Of a stretch of DNA of 64,000 nt, positions 9,382 through 17,421 are shown one piece after another. A program made the position numbers and the translations under genes. Source of the DNA: Gilvimarinus japonicus (GTDB taxonomy: Bacteria > Pseudomonadota > Gammaproteobacteria > Pseudomonadales > Cellvibrionaceae); contig NZ_AP031500.1 in the NCBI RefSeq assembly GCF_042847215.1, forward strand, positions 372,001 through 436,000, given 5' to 3'. The first letter of the stretch is position 1; the number at the start of each line of letters is the position of its first letter. Under the pieces are notes generated by a model. That model saw nothing but the letters and a program-made list of their open reading frames with translations, did no database searches and was not told the DNA's origin.

Positions 9382-9828
9382 TTACCCGTTCTCTTGGGGT
9401 TGGCCGTTTAACCAATCCTGCAAAATTATCCTCGCGGCGATCGCATCGACCGGATCGCTTTTGTAGTGGCGCGAACCGCCCTGCGCTAAATGTTCGCCTT
9501 TCGCTTCAAAGCTGCTCAGGCGTTCATCCACCATTTGAGTTTGCACGCCAAAGCGGCCGTGAAGACGGTTGGCAAATTTGCGCGCTCTGGGGCAAAGCTC
9601 GCTGTCACTGCCGTCCATGTTTAGCGGCAGCCCAACCAGTACTAAGTGTGGCTGCCATTCTTTCAGTAGCTTGCTGATCTCATCCCAGTTGGGAATACCG
9701 TCGCGCGCTTTTAATTGGGTTAGTGCGCGGGCGCTGTGGGTGAGCGTTTGGCCAATGGCCACACCGATATTTTTGGTGCCATAGTCAAAGCACAGTAACG
9801 TTTGTGATTTTGCGGATGGATCAGGCAT
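9382..9828 (-). CDS. ruvX: RuvX/YqgF Holliday-junction-resolvase-like protein
   Basis: RNase H-fold protein of 148 residues; the family acts in pre-16S rRNA 5'-end maturation and resembles Holliday junction resolvases. CFDYGTKNIGVAIG near the N-terminus holds the first catalytic Asp; LVGLPLNMDGSDS and VDERLSSFEA are signature motifs, and DPVDAIAARIILQDWL closes the protein with the last catalytic Asp. It overlaps the end of yqgE by 8 bases, so the two are translationally coupled as yqgE-ruvX. Confidence 0.95.
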   Translation of the reverse strand: MPDPSAKSQTLLCFDYGTKNIGVAIGQTLTHSARALTQLKARDGIPNWDEISKLLKEWQPHLVLVGLPLNMDGSDSELCPRARKFANRLHGRFGVQTQMVDERLSSFEAKGEHLAQGGSRHYKSDPVDAIAARIILQDWLNGQPQENG

Positions 9829-10417
9829 GGCCGACGCTGTTAGAGATGAGGTTTAGGTCAATGCCTAAGTGTCGTGCCGCTGCGGCCCACCGTTGTTCGG
9901 TTGGGGTGTGAAATAAAATCTGCGGGTCGGCCGGCACCGTAAGCCATGCGTTGTCGGCAATTTCTTGTTCCAGTTGATCGTTGTCCCAGCCGGCGTAACC
10001 CAAAGTCACCAGGTAGTGTTCTGGCCCCTCGCCGTCGGCGAGGGATTTGAGAATATCGCTGGAGGCGGTCAGGCAGGTTTCGGGGCCAATCTCAAGGGTC
10101 GATTGCCACTGTTTGCCTGTGTTTGGGTGAAGTATAAAGCCGCGTTCGGGGCTGACTGGGCCGCCGGCCAGTACTTGTGACTGTGCTGACGGGTCATCCT
10201 CGTTTAGCGATAGCTGCTGAAATATATCGCTCAGGGTTAAGGCGGAAGGGTGGTTGATCACCAGCCCCATGGCGCCATCGGCGTTGTGTTCACAAATATA
10301 GGTGACGCTGTGGGCGAAGGCTGGATCGCTCATGCCGGGCATGGCGATCAAAAACTGGTTGCGCAGTGAGCCTAGCTCAAAGGCGTTAAGGTCGGGTCGA
10401 GCGTTGGGTGTATTCAT
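9821..10417 (-). CDS. yqgE: YqgE/AlgH family protein (DUF179)
   Basis: A 198-residue cytoplasmic protein of unknown biochemical role. Visible family motifs are LRNQFLIAMPGMSDPAFAHSV at the N-terminus, GAMGLVINHP, VLAGGPVSPERGFILH and the C-terminal LGYAGWDNDQLEQEI with NAWLTVP. In Pseudomonas the homologue was named AlgH from an alginate-regulation phenotype. Its pairing with ruvX is conserved across gammaproteobacteria. Confidence 0.94.
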   Translation of the reverse strand: MNTPNARPDLNAFELGSLRNQFLIAMPGMSDPAFAHSVTYICEHNADGAMGLVINHPSALTLSDIFQQLSLNEDDPSAQSQVLAGGPVSPERGFILHPNTGKQWQSTLEIGPETCLTASSDILKSLADGEGPEHYLVTLGYAGWDNDQLEQEIADNAWLTVPADPQILFHTPTEQRWAAAARHLGIDLNLISNSVGHA

Positions 10418-10478
10418 GTTTCCAGTATTGGGGTGGCGAGGCCGAAACTCAAGCGTTGATTACTGGCACCGGGTGTGA

Positions 10479-11384
10479 TTAGCGATCAAGGTTGCGGGTG
10501 GATAGCCCGTCGATCTCAAACGACCAGGTGCGAATAATCACAAGCTGGTCGGTATCTTTACGAATCCCGGCGGGAAACGGCGCAAACGGTGCGGCCAACC
10601 GCACAATTTGCAGTGCCGCTTCATCCAGCAGCGAGACGCCGGATGACTCCAGTAGCGATAGATCGCGAATGGTGCCATTGGGGTTTAGGGTGACTGACAG
10701 CCGTAAATCGCCGGTTATCCGCTGGCGCAATGCTTGCTCGGGGTAGTTGTCATTGCCCACCTGCTCGATTTTGGCGCTCCAGTTATGCAGATACTCGGCA
10801 CCGGCGGAGCTGAGGGTGGCGACCGACGTAAGTCGCCTAATGCGCGGTCGCTTGGCGTACTCTTGCCGCTGGCGGTCGAGCTTTGCTTGTAGGCTGGCAA
10901 TTTCGGGGGTGATAATCGGTTGTTCTTCAGGTAGACCTTGGTGCTCAATCTCCTCCTGTTGGCTCTCCTCGTCGGGGCGGCGAAGTTGTTGCCGCTCGGC
11001 TTCGGCGCTGGTAGTGATTACCTGGGTTTGTTGTTGGTTGCTGGGAGTGGCGGCTTGGGGCATCGGCGCCGGATTGACCTCGCGCACATCGGGGGCGGCA
11101 AAGTCGGCGTGGCGTTCGGTGGTGAGCTCGCGGCTTTGCTCCTCGGTGCCGCTCGCCTGTTGGTTGTGCTGGGCGAGAAACTCGGCGTCCTCCGGGGCTT
11201 GGTCGGATTTGTGGTTGGCCAAGGTGATCTCAAGGGTCGGTGCCAGCTTGTCCGGATCGGGCAGCTTAAACGTCAGGCCAAAAATAATCAGTGCGTGAGC
11301 AATAATCGCGATAAAAATCGTGAAACTTAAGCGATCGGTTGATTTAACGGAGGTATCGACCCCAACAGCAACATTGGACGCCAT
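10479..11384 (-). CDS. TonB-domain energy transducer (TonB3-like)
   Basis: Inner-membrane protein of about 301 residues. One membrane segment (LSFTIFIAIIAHALIIFGLTF, about 18-38) follows a short cytoplasmic tail. A long polar, Gln/Glu-rich periplasmic stretch comes next, and then a C-terminal TonB domain (YPEQALRQRITGDLRLSVTLNP to the end). The ATG at 11384 directly follows the gshB stop, so the 33 extra upstream codons are rejected. The place between gshB and yqgE matches tonB3 of P. aeruginosa, which I recall as linked to twitching motility. Whether it serves an iron or glycan receptor or pilus function is not shown by sequence. Confidence 0.85.
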   Translation of the reverse strand: MASNVAVGVDTSVKSTDRLSFTIFIAIIAHALIIFGLTFKLPDPDKLAPTLEITLANHKSDQAPEDAEFLAQHNQQASGTEEQSRELTTERHADFAAPDVREVNPAPMPQAATPSNQQQTQVITTSAEAERQQLRRPDEESQQEEIEHQGLPEEQPIITPEIASLQAKLDRQRQEYAKRPRIRRLTSVATLSSAGAEYLHNWSAKIEQVGNDNYPEQALRQRITGDLRLSVTLNPNGTIRDLSLLESSGVSLLDEAALQIVRLAAPFAPFPAGIRKDTDQLVIIRTWSFEIDGLSTRNLDR

Positions 11385-11386
11385 GA

Positions 11387-12349
11387 TTAGCTTTGCTTCC
11401 GCCGCTTCAGTTCGGCCTCTAGGGCCAGCATCAGGCGCTCGCCAATGCGGGTATCGTAAGCTTTGTCGATCTCGCGCACGCACGTGGGGCTAGTGACATT
11501 GATCTCGGTTAAGTAGTCGCCGATGACGTCTAGTCCGACAAAATACAAGCCGCGCGCTTGGAGTTGCTCACTCACTTGGGCGACGATCCAATAGTCGCGC
11601 TCGGTGAGTGGTTGCGCTACGCCGCGACCACCGGCGGCCAGGTTGCCGCGGGTTTCGCCCTCGGCGGGAATACGCGCTAAAGCGTAGGGCACGGGCTCGC
11701 CTGCGACCACTAAAATGCGTTTGTCGCCGTTGCTGATTTCGGGGATAAACTTCTGTGCCATCGTCAGTTGCTTGCCGTGTCCGGTTAGGGTCTCAAGGAT
11801 CACGCCAACATTGGGATCGTCTTGTTTGCAGCGAAAGATACTGCTGCCGCCCATGCCGTCAAGCGGCTTAAAAATAACGTCGCGGTGCTCTTTGTGAAAG
11901 TTTTTCAGCTGATCCATATGGGCGCTGACGATCATCGGCGGGCAGCATTGGGGAAACTGCGTGGCGAACATCTTTTCGTTGCAGTCGCGCAGTGACCTGG
12001 GGTTGTTGGCCACCAAGGCGCCCTGACGCTCGGCCGCTTCTAGGATATAGGTGCTGTAGATGTAGTTGGTGTCAAACGGCGGATCTTTGCGCATCAAGAT
12101 GACATCCAGCTCGCCAAGCGCGATATCGCTGGGTGGCTCTAGCTCGTACCAATGTTCCGCGTCGTCGTACACCTTGAGGCTGCGGGTGCGGCCGCGGGCG
12201 GTTTCGCGCTCTAAGTAGAGATCCTCGGGCTCCATATAAACCAGCTTCCAGCCACGCTCCTGGGCGGCCAGCAGTAGGGCCAAAGTGGTATCTTTGTAGT
12301 AGGTAATGTTCGCAATGGGGTCCATTACGACGCCAAGGGTTAGACTCAT
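11387..12349 (-). CDS. gshB: Glutathione synthetase
   Basis: ATP-grasp enzyme joining gamma-glutamylcysteine and glycine, 320 residues. N-terminal LGVVMDPIANITYYKDTT is diagnostic; ATP-binding motifs are VIFKPLDGMGGSSIFR (about 159-174) and the glycine-rich GNLAAGGRGVAQPLT. LYFVGLDVIGDYLTEINVTSPTC holds metal-binding residues. It is the first gene of the gshB-tonB run, divergent from pilG. Confidence 0.97.
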   Translation of the reverse strand: MSLTLGVVMDPIANITYYKDTTLALLLAAQERGWKLVYMEPEDLYLERETARGRTRSLKVYDDAEHWYELEPPSDIALGELDVILMRKDPPFDTNYIYSTYILEAAERQGALVANNPRSLRDCNEKMFATQFPQCCPPMIVSAHMDQLKNFHKEHRDVIFKPLDGMGGSSIFRCKQDDPNVGVILETLTGHGKQLTMAQKFIPEISNGDKRILVVAGEPVPYALARIPAEGETRGNLAAGGRGVAQPLTERDYWIVAQVSEQLQARGLYFVGLDVIGDYLTEINVTSPTCVREIDKAYDTRIGERLMLALEAELKRRKQS

Positions 12350-12666
12350 AGTGTCGGGCTCAATCTAGGGCAGCAATCTTGGGGTGCGGGGCTATACGCC
12401 GCGTCGCTAAGTTAACGGCTTGGCGTAGTTGGCGCAAGTGCTCGTTAACCATAATTGTAAGGAATATGAAACGCGGAAAAAGTAAAATTTTTGTATATAT
12501 TCAGTGATTTATAGATAAACCTTAAAAACTATGTTAAAAATCTTGTCAGATAAATAAATCCGTAGAGCGGTTGCGGTCAGATTCAATGCGTACTATTGTG
12601 CCGTTGAAGTGTGAGCTGCGTCGCAATTTAGTCTTCTCTACAATAACAGCGCAAAGGTCAGCACCT
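12350..12666. other. Intergenic region between divergent gshB and pilG
   Basis: About 317 bases with a marked AT-rich core (12460-12560), which must hold the promoters of both gshB and the pil-chp cluster. No convincing -35/-10 pair or operator can be fixed by eye. A reading frame extends pilG upstream into it, but lacks coding character. Confidence 0.5.
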
Positions 12667-13062
12667 ATGGACGTGAGTTTAGAAAGTCTGAAAGTAATGG
12701 TGATCGACGACAGTAAAACGATTCGTCGCACCGCAGAGACGTTACTTAAAAAAGCCGGTTGTACTGTGATAACAGCAACGGATGGTTTTGACGCGCTCGC
12801 AAAAATCGCCGATTCACGGCCAGATATCATTTTTGTCGATATTATGATGCCGCGCCTCGATGGCTATCAGACCTGTGCGTTGATCAAGAATAATACCGAG
12901 TTCAAATCCACCCCCGTCATTATGTTGTCCAGTAAAGATGGATTGTTCGATAAGGCCAAGGGCCGAATCGTCGGGTCGGATCAGTATTTGACAAAGCCGT
13001 TTAGCAAAAGTGAGTTGCTTGGGGCGATAGAAGAGCACGTAAAACAGGCGCAGGCGTCGTAA
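12667..13062 (+). CDS. pilG: Response regulator PilG
   Basis: Single-domain CheY-like receiver of 131 residues, the output of the Pil-Chp system that acts on pilus extension in Pseudomonas. Acidic pocket IDDSKTIRR, phospho-Asp in IIFVDIMMPRLDG, and conserved Lys in YLTKPFSKSEL. The ATG at 12667 begins MDVSLESLKVMVIDD, which gives normal PilG length; the longer frame would add 32 non-conserved residues. It heads the pilGHIJK-chpABC cluster. Confidence 0.93.
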   Translation: MDVSLESLKVMVIDDSKTIRRTAETLLKKAGCTVITATDGFDALAKIADSRPDIIFVDIMMPRLDGYQTCALIKNNTEFKSTPVIMLSSKDGLFDKAKGRIVGSDQYLTKPFSKSELLGAIEEHVKQAQAS

Positions 13063-13120
13063 CGTCAGCCGCTAATAAAAAGTAATTATCTAAACAGCTA
13101 ACTGCACAATTGGGGATCCT

Positions 13121-13483
13121 ATGGCCAGAGTACTTATTATCGACGACTCGCCCACTGAAACTTATAAGCTGACCACCATGCTGGAGAAAAACGGCCATGC
13201 CGTGTTGACGGCACCCAATGGTGAAGAGGGTGTGGCGCTGGCTAAAAAAGAGCTGCCAGATGTTGTCTTGATGGATATTGTGATGCCGGGCTTGAACGGC
13301 TTTCAGGCAACTCGCCAGCTGACCAAAGCTCCAGAGACCGCGAATATTCCCGTCATTATCGTTACCACCAAAGATCAGCAGACCGATCGAGTTTGGGGGA
13401 TGCGTCAAGGTGCGCGCGCTTATTTGGCCAAGCCAATAACCGCCGAAGTCTTGATGGATTCGATCAGTGAGGTTATGGCCTGA
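13121..13483 (+). CDS. pilH: Response regulator PilH
   Basis: Second CheY-like protein, 120 residues. ARVLIIDDSPTETYKLTTML at the N-terminus, phospho-Asp in VVLMDIVMPGLNGFQATRQL and YLAKPITAEVLMDSI at the end match PilH, which favours retraction or acts as a phosphate sink. It starts 58 bases after pilG with GGGGATCCT as the ribosome site. Confidence 0.94.
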   Translation: MARVLIIDDSPTETYKLTTMLEKNGHAVLTAPNGEEGVALAKKELPDVVLMDIVMPGLNGFQATRQLTKAPETANIPVIIVTTKDQQTDRVWGMRQGARAYLAKPITAEVLMDSISEVMA

Positions 13484-13566
13484 TCAGTTGGGGTAGCAGC
13501 GCGCGCTAGGGTCCCCCTTGCTGTGCGCTGGAGTCGGACACAATAGATAAAACACGGACTCGGATC

Positions 13567-14112
13567 ATGTCAGAGCAATCGAGCGCATTCACGGCACTGG
13601 CCAGCTTGGCCAGTAGTTGTCGGGCGGCAGCCAAAGGCTTGCCGGCCCAGATTGATGCGCGTCCACAGTGGAGCGGTATTGGTTTTACCTTGCTCGGCAG
13701 TCACTTTGTGGCGCCGATGGACGAGGTGTCCGAGATGCTCGAAGTTCCCAATTACACGCATTTGCCCGGTGTGCAATCCTGGGTGCGCGGTGTGGCGAAC
13801 GTCCGTGGTCGGTTGCTTCCGCTGTTTGACTTGGCCGCCTTTTGCGGCGGCCGTTTAGTCGGGGGGCGCAAGCGCCGCCGCGTTTTGGTGCTCGAGACAG
13901 AAGCGTTGTACACAGGCCTGATCGTCGATCAGGTGTATGGCATGCAGCACTTTCCCGCCGATGAATTTTTGCCCAGCAATTCGGATTTAGTGGAGGGGTT
14001 GCTGCCCTATGCGCGCGGTAGTTATATCGCAGAGGACAATACGTGGAATGTATTTCGCCTCTCGATACTCGCGCAAGACCAGCGTTTTACAGATGCTGCA
14101 AAGGATATCTGA
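13567..14112 (+). CDS. pilI: CheW-like adaptor PilI
   Basis: Couples the PilJ receptor to the ChpA kinase. It has 181 residues. The CheW fold begins at GIGFTLLGSHFVAPMDEVSEML (about 36-57), and LPGVQSWVRGVANVRGRLLPLFDL is the typical VRGxxxPVxDL CheW motif. Position between pilH and pilJ is conserved. Confidence 0.94.
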   Translation: MSEQSSAFTALASLASSCRAAAKGLPAQIDARPQWSGIGFTLLGSHFVAPMDEVSEMLEVPNYTHLPGVQSWVRGVANVRGRLLPLFDLAAFCGGRLVGGRKRRRVLVLETEALYTGLIVDQVYGMQHFPADEFLPSNSDLVEGLLPYARGSYIAEDNTWNVFRLSILAQDQRFTDAAKDI

Positions 14113-14277
14113 GGCGCTGGGCGTAATAAAATAAGCGGCGTTGCGCTGCGTAAAGATGCTTGTCATAGATTTATGTAATACCAGAAGAGGGACTTTTGGG
14201 GGTGGGCTCACAGAGTCGGTCCGAGTTTCTCAGCTAACAACGAACAACAATGATGCAGAGTCGGTCAGGAGTATGTA

Positions 14278-16509
14278 ATGAAAACTGAGTCCAGAACTAT
14301 TGCTGCGACGCTTAAAGGCAATCCTGCGATTGTCTTTGTAGGCGTCTTGCTAGTGGCGCTTATTATTGCCATGGCGGTGATCTTTACCATTGTCAATCGC
14401 GACAGTGATCGAGATGGCCTCTACGAGCAGCAGGCGGCGGAACTGCGGGCTCAGGCCTACCGGCTGACGTCGCTGGCGCGGGATGCCACCTCGGGCAATG
14501 AAGAGGCGTTTGACGAGCTGGCTACCGTGGTGGATACCATGAGCGCCACGTGGGATACGCTGCGCACCGCTGACCCCCGAACGCAAAAAGAGCTGAGCGA
14601 TGAATTTGGCGCCTTTGGCTCGGTGTGGAAAGACATTAAAAGCAATGCCGAGTCGATCCTGGAAAACCAAGAGGCCATTGTTTTTATTAATCGCGTTGGT
14701 AACGACCTAAACAACAACCTGCCTACACTGCAGGCGCAGCACAGCAACATTGTAGAGATTTTGCTAGAGGCAGGCGCACCTGCCGAGCAGGTATCACAAG
14801 CGCAGATGCAATCTTGGCGCGCCGAGCGTATCGGTCGAAACGTGGATAAGATGCTCCGTGGTGACGCCGACGCCGATAAGGCAGCCGATCAGTTCAACCT
14901 AGATGCTAACCTCTACGGACGTATGCTGGCGGCGATGCTCAACGGTGATGAGATGCTGGGCATTTCGCGGGTATCGGACCCAGATGCTCGCGCGAGCCTG
15001 GATGAAATTTCCCAGTTGTTTGATGGTGTTGGTAACTCGATTCGCGACATCTTTGAAGGTGCTCCGGCACTGTTCTCTGCGCGGCAGGCCGAAGAGGCAA
15101 TTATCACCCAGACCCCAGCACTGCTGCAGGCGCTGAGTGATATCGCCGATAAAATCTCGATTCAGGCGACCGAGCGGCCACTGAACAATACCCTGTTGTT
15201 GATTATTGCCGGCTTAATTCTCGCCTGTTTGGCCTTTATCGGTATTTTGTTGTATCGCGGTACACGCCGTCGCTTGGCGGTAACCGCCGAGGCGAACGAG
15301 CGTAACCAAACGGCTATTTTGCGACTACTGGATGAACTTGCCGACCTGGCCGATGGTGACCTGACCACTACCGCTACGGTAACCGAGGATTTCACCGGGG
15401 CGATTGCTGACTCTATTAACTACACCATTGACCAGTTGCGGATTCTGGTAGCGCGAATTAACGAAACGGCCGTAAACGTATCGGCCGCCGCGCAAGAAAC
15501 CCAGCAAACGGCACTGCACTTGGCCGAGGCCTCTGAGCACCAGGCGCAAGAAATTGCCGGTGCATCGGCGGCGGTAAATGAAATGGCGGTGACCATTGAC
15601 CAAGTATCGGCCAACGCCTCTGAATCGGCCGCGGTGGCAGAGCGCGCGGTATCGATCGCGAGCAACGGCGCCAAAGTGGTACAGAATACCATCCACGGGA
15701 TGGATACCATTCGCGAGCAGATTCAAGACACCTCGAAGCGGATTAAACGCCTCGGTGAATCGTCACAGGAAATTGGTGACATCGTATCCTTGATTAACGA
15801 CATTGCTGACCAAACCAACATCCTCGCACTTAACGCTGCGATTCAGGCCTCGATGGCCGGTGACGCAGGTCGAGGCTTTGCGGTGGTAGCGGATGAGGTA
15901 CAGCGTCTTGCGGAACGCTCTGCGGCGGCAACCAAGCAGATTGAGGCGCTGGTTAAAACGATTCAGAACGATACCAACGAGGCGGTGATCTCGATGGAAC
16001 AAACCACTTCAGAGGTGGTTCGCGGTGCTCGCTTGGCGCAAGACGCCGGTGTTGCACTGGAAGAGATCGAAGGCGTATCGACCTCGCTTGCAGAATTGAT
16101 TCAGAACATTTCGAACGCCGCGCGCCAGCAGGCATCGTCTGCCGGTCACATCTCTAACACGATGAACGTGATTCAAGAGATCACCACGCAAACGTCAGCG
16201 GGTACCAGTGCCACGGCGCAGTCGATTGGTAATCTTGCGTCTATGGCGCTCGATCTGCGTGAATCGGTGGCGGGCTTTAAGCTGCCGGAAGAAGATACCA
16301 GTGAGAGCGCAAGCTTTGATCACAGTGCCGAGTTTGCCAGCCTAGAGGCGGAGTCGGCCGATGTGCATACGCAGCCTCCCAGCGAGCTAAGTGATTACGA
16401 AGAGGTGGTTGATTTGGGTGAGGCGGATGTTGTCGACTTAAGTGATGAAGTAGACCTCGACATTGATATCGACGCTGATGACGATGACACCAATCGTCAT
16501 CATGTGTAA
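14278..16509 (+). CDS. pilJ: Methyl-accepting chemotaxis protein PilJ
   Basis: Inner-membrane chemoreceptor of the pilus system, 743 residues. Membrane segments are at about 19-40 (IVFVGVLLVALIIAMAVIF) and about 306-324 (LLLIIAGLILACLAFIG); the periplasmic part between them holds helical PilJ-type domains. A HAMP-like linker leads to the long signalling hairpin, whose tip reads ILALNAAIQASMAGDAGRGF, as in PilJ. The C-terminal about 75 residues are very acidic (DIDIDADDDD), longer than I recall for Pseudomonas. Start ATG follows CAGGAGTATGTA. Confidence 0.95.
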   Translation: MKTESRTIAATLKGNPAIVFVGVLLVALIIAMAVIFTIVNRDSDRDGLYEQQAAELRAQAYRLTSLARDATSGNEEAFDELATVVDTMSATWDTLRTADPRTQKELSDEFGAFGSVWKDIKSNAESILENQEAIVFINRVGNDLNNNLPTLQAQHSNIVEILLEAGAPAEQVSQAQMQSWRAERIGRNVDKMLRGDADADKAADQFNLDANLYGRMLAAMLNGDEMLGISRVSDPDARASLDEISQLFDGVGNSIRDIFEGAPALFSARQAEEAIITQTPALLQALSDIADKISIQATERPLNNTLLLIIAGLILACLAFIGILLYRGTRRRLAVTAEANERNQTAILRLLDELADLADGDLTTTATVTEDFTGAIADSINYTIDQLRILVARINETAVNVSAAAQETQQTALHLAEASEHQAQEIAGASAAVNEMAVTIDQVSANASESAAVAERAVSIASNGAKVVQNTIHGMDTIREQIQDTSKRIKRLGESSQEIGDIVSLINDIADQTNILALNAAIQASMAGDAGRGFAVVADEVQRLAERSAAATKQIEALVKTIQNDTNEAVISMEQTTSEVVRGARLAQDAGVALEEIEGVSTSLAELIQNISNAARQQASSAGHISNTMNVIQEITTQTSAGTSATAQSIGNLASMALDLRESVAGFKLPEEDTSESASFDHSAEFASLEAESADVHTQPPSELSDYEEVVDLGEADVVDLSDEVDLDIDIDADDDDTNRHHV

Positions 16510-16545
16510 GTCATATCGTTAACTAGCCTTGATGCGTCGTTAACT

Positions 16546-17409
16546 ATGGGGTGGTCGCTACGGACTATAGTCGATCTCAGCGATAGCGAGTTCGAACAGT
16601 GGAGCAAGTTGCTGGAAGAGCGCGCGGGCATTCAGCTAACGCTGGGGCAAAAGTCGCTGCTGCAGTCGCAACTTTCGATTCGTATGCGCGAGCTGGGTTA
16701 CGAGCATTACAGCGATTATTATTCGCTGGTGACTGATGGCTTACAGGGGCGGTTAGAGTGGTCGATTTTAATCGACCGGGTGGCGGTAAAAGAAACGAGC
16801 TTTTTTCGCCACCGCCAGTCGTTTGAATATGTACGCCACTATTTGCAAGATAAAATTAATAATCGCCAGCTCAACGATAGTTTTGATGTCTGGAGCGTAG
16901 GTTGCTCTACCGGTGAAGAGCCTTACTCGCTGGCCATGGTCATCAACGATTGCTTTGAGTTGGCACAGCTCGAACCCTATTACGGCATTACGTCGTTGGA
17001 CATTAGCTCCACAGCATTAGCCAAAGCGCGTTTAGGGCGCTACTTGCCACGTGCTATAGAGCAAATGACCACCGAAGAGGCGCGACGCTATTGCACCTTA
17101 TGTAACGATGGCAACTACGAGATTGTGCGCAAGTTGCGAGATCGGATTTGTTTTACCCACGGCAATATTTTGCAGGTGAGTGAAATCCCTAATGTGCCCA
17201 TGGATGTGGTGTTTTGCCAGAATCTATTGGTTTATTTTCGTCGCTGGTTGCGGCGCGATATTCTCAATAGTCTTGCTGGTCGGCTTAAGCCGGGTGGTCT
17301 GCTGGTGGTAGGTCTTGGCGAGGTAATGGATTGGGAGCACCCTGAAATGAAACGGGTAGCAGACGATAAAATCCAGGCTTACATTCGGGTCGAGCAAAAA
17401 CAACAATGA
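16546..17409 (+). CDS. pilK: Chemoreceptor methyltransferase PilK (CheR)
   Basis: SAM-dependent methylation of PilJ glutamates, 287 residues. N-terminal CheR helical domain (SEFEQWSKLLEERAGIQLT), VAVKETSFFRHRQSFEYV and the SAM motif DVWSVGCSTGEEPYSLAMVI; MDVVFCQNLLVYFRRW is the conserved late motif. No good ribosome site precedes the ATG at 16546, 36 bases after pilJ, so the start is moderately certain. Confidence 0.93.
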   Translation: MGWSLRTIVDLSDSEFEQWSKLLEERAGIQLTLGQKSLLQSQLSIRMRELGYEHYSDYYSLVTDGLQGRLEWSILIDRVAVKETSFFRHRQSFEYVRHYLQDKINNRQLNDSFDVWSVGCSTGEEPYSLAMVINDCFELAQLEPYYGITSLDISSTALAKARLGRYLPRAIEQMTTEEARRYCTLCNDGNYEIVRKLRDRICFTHGNILQVSEIPNVPMDVVFCQNLLVYFRRWLRRDILNSLAGRLKPGGLLVVGLGEVMDWEHPEMKRVADDKIQAYIRVEQKQQ

Positions 17410-17421
17410 GGAAGGCGCTAG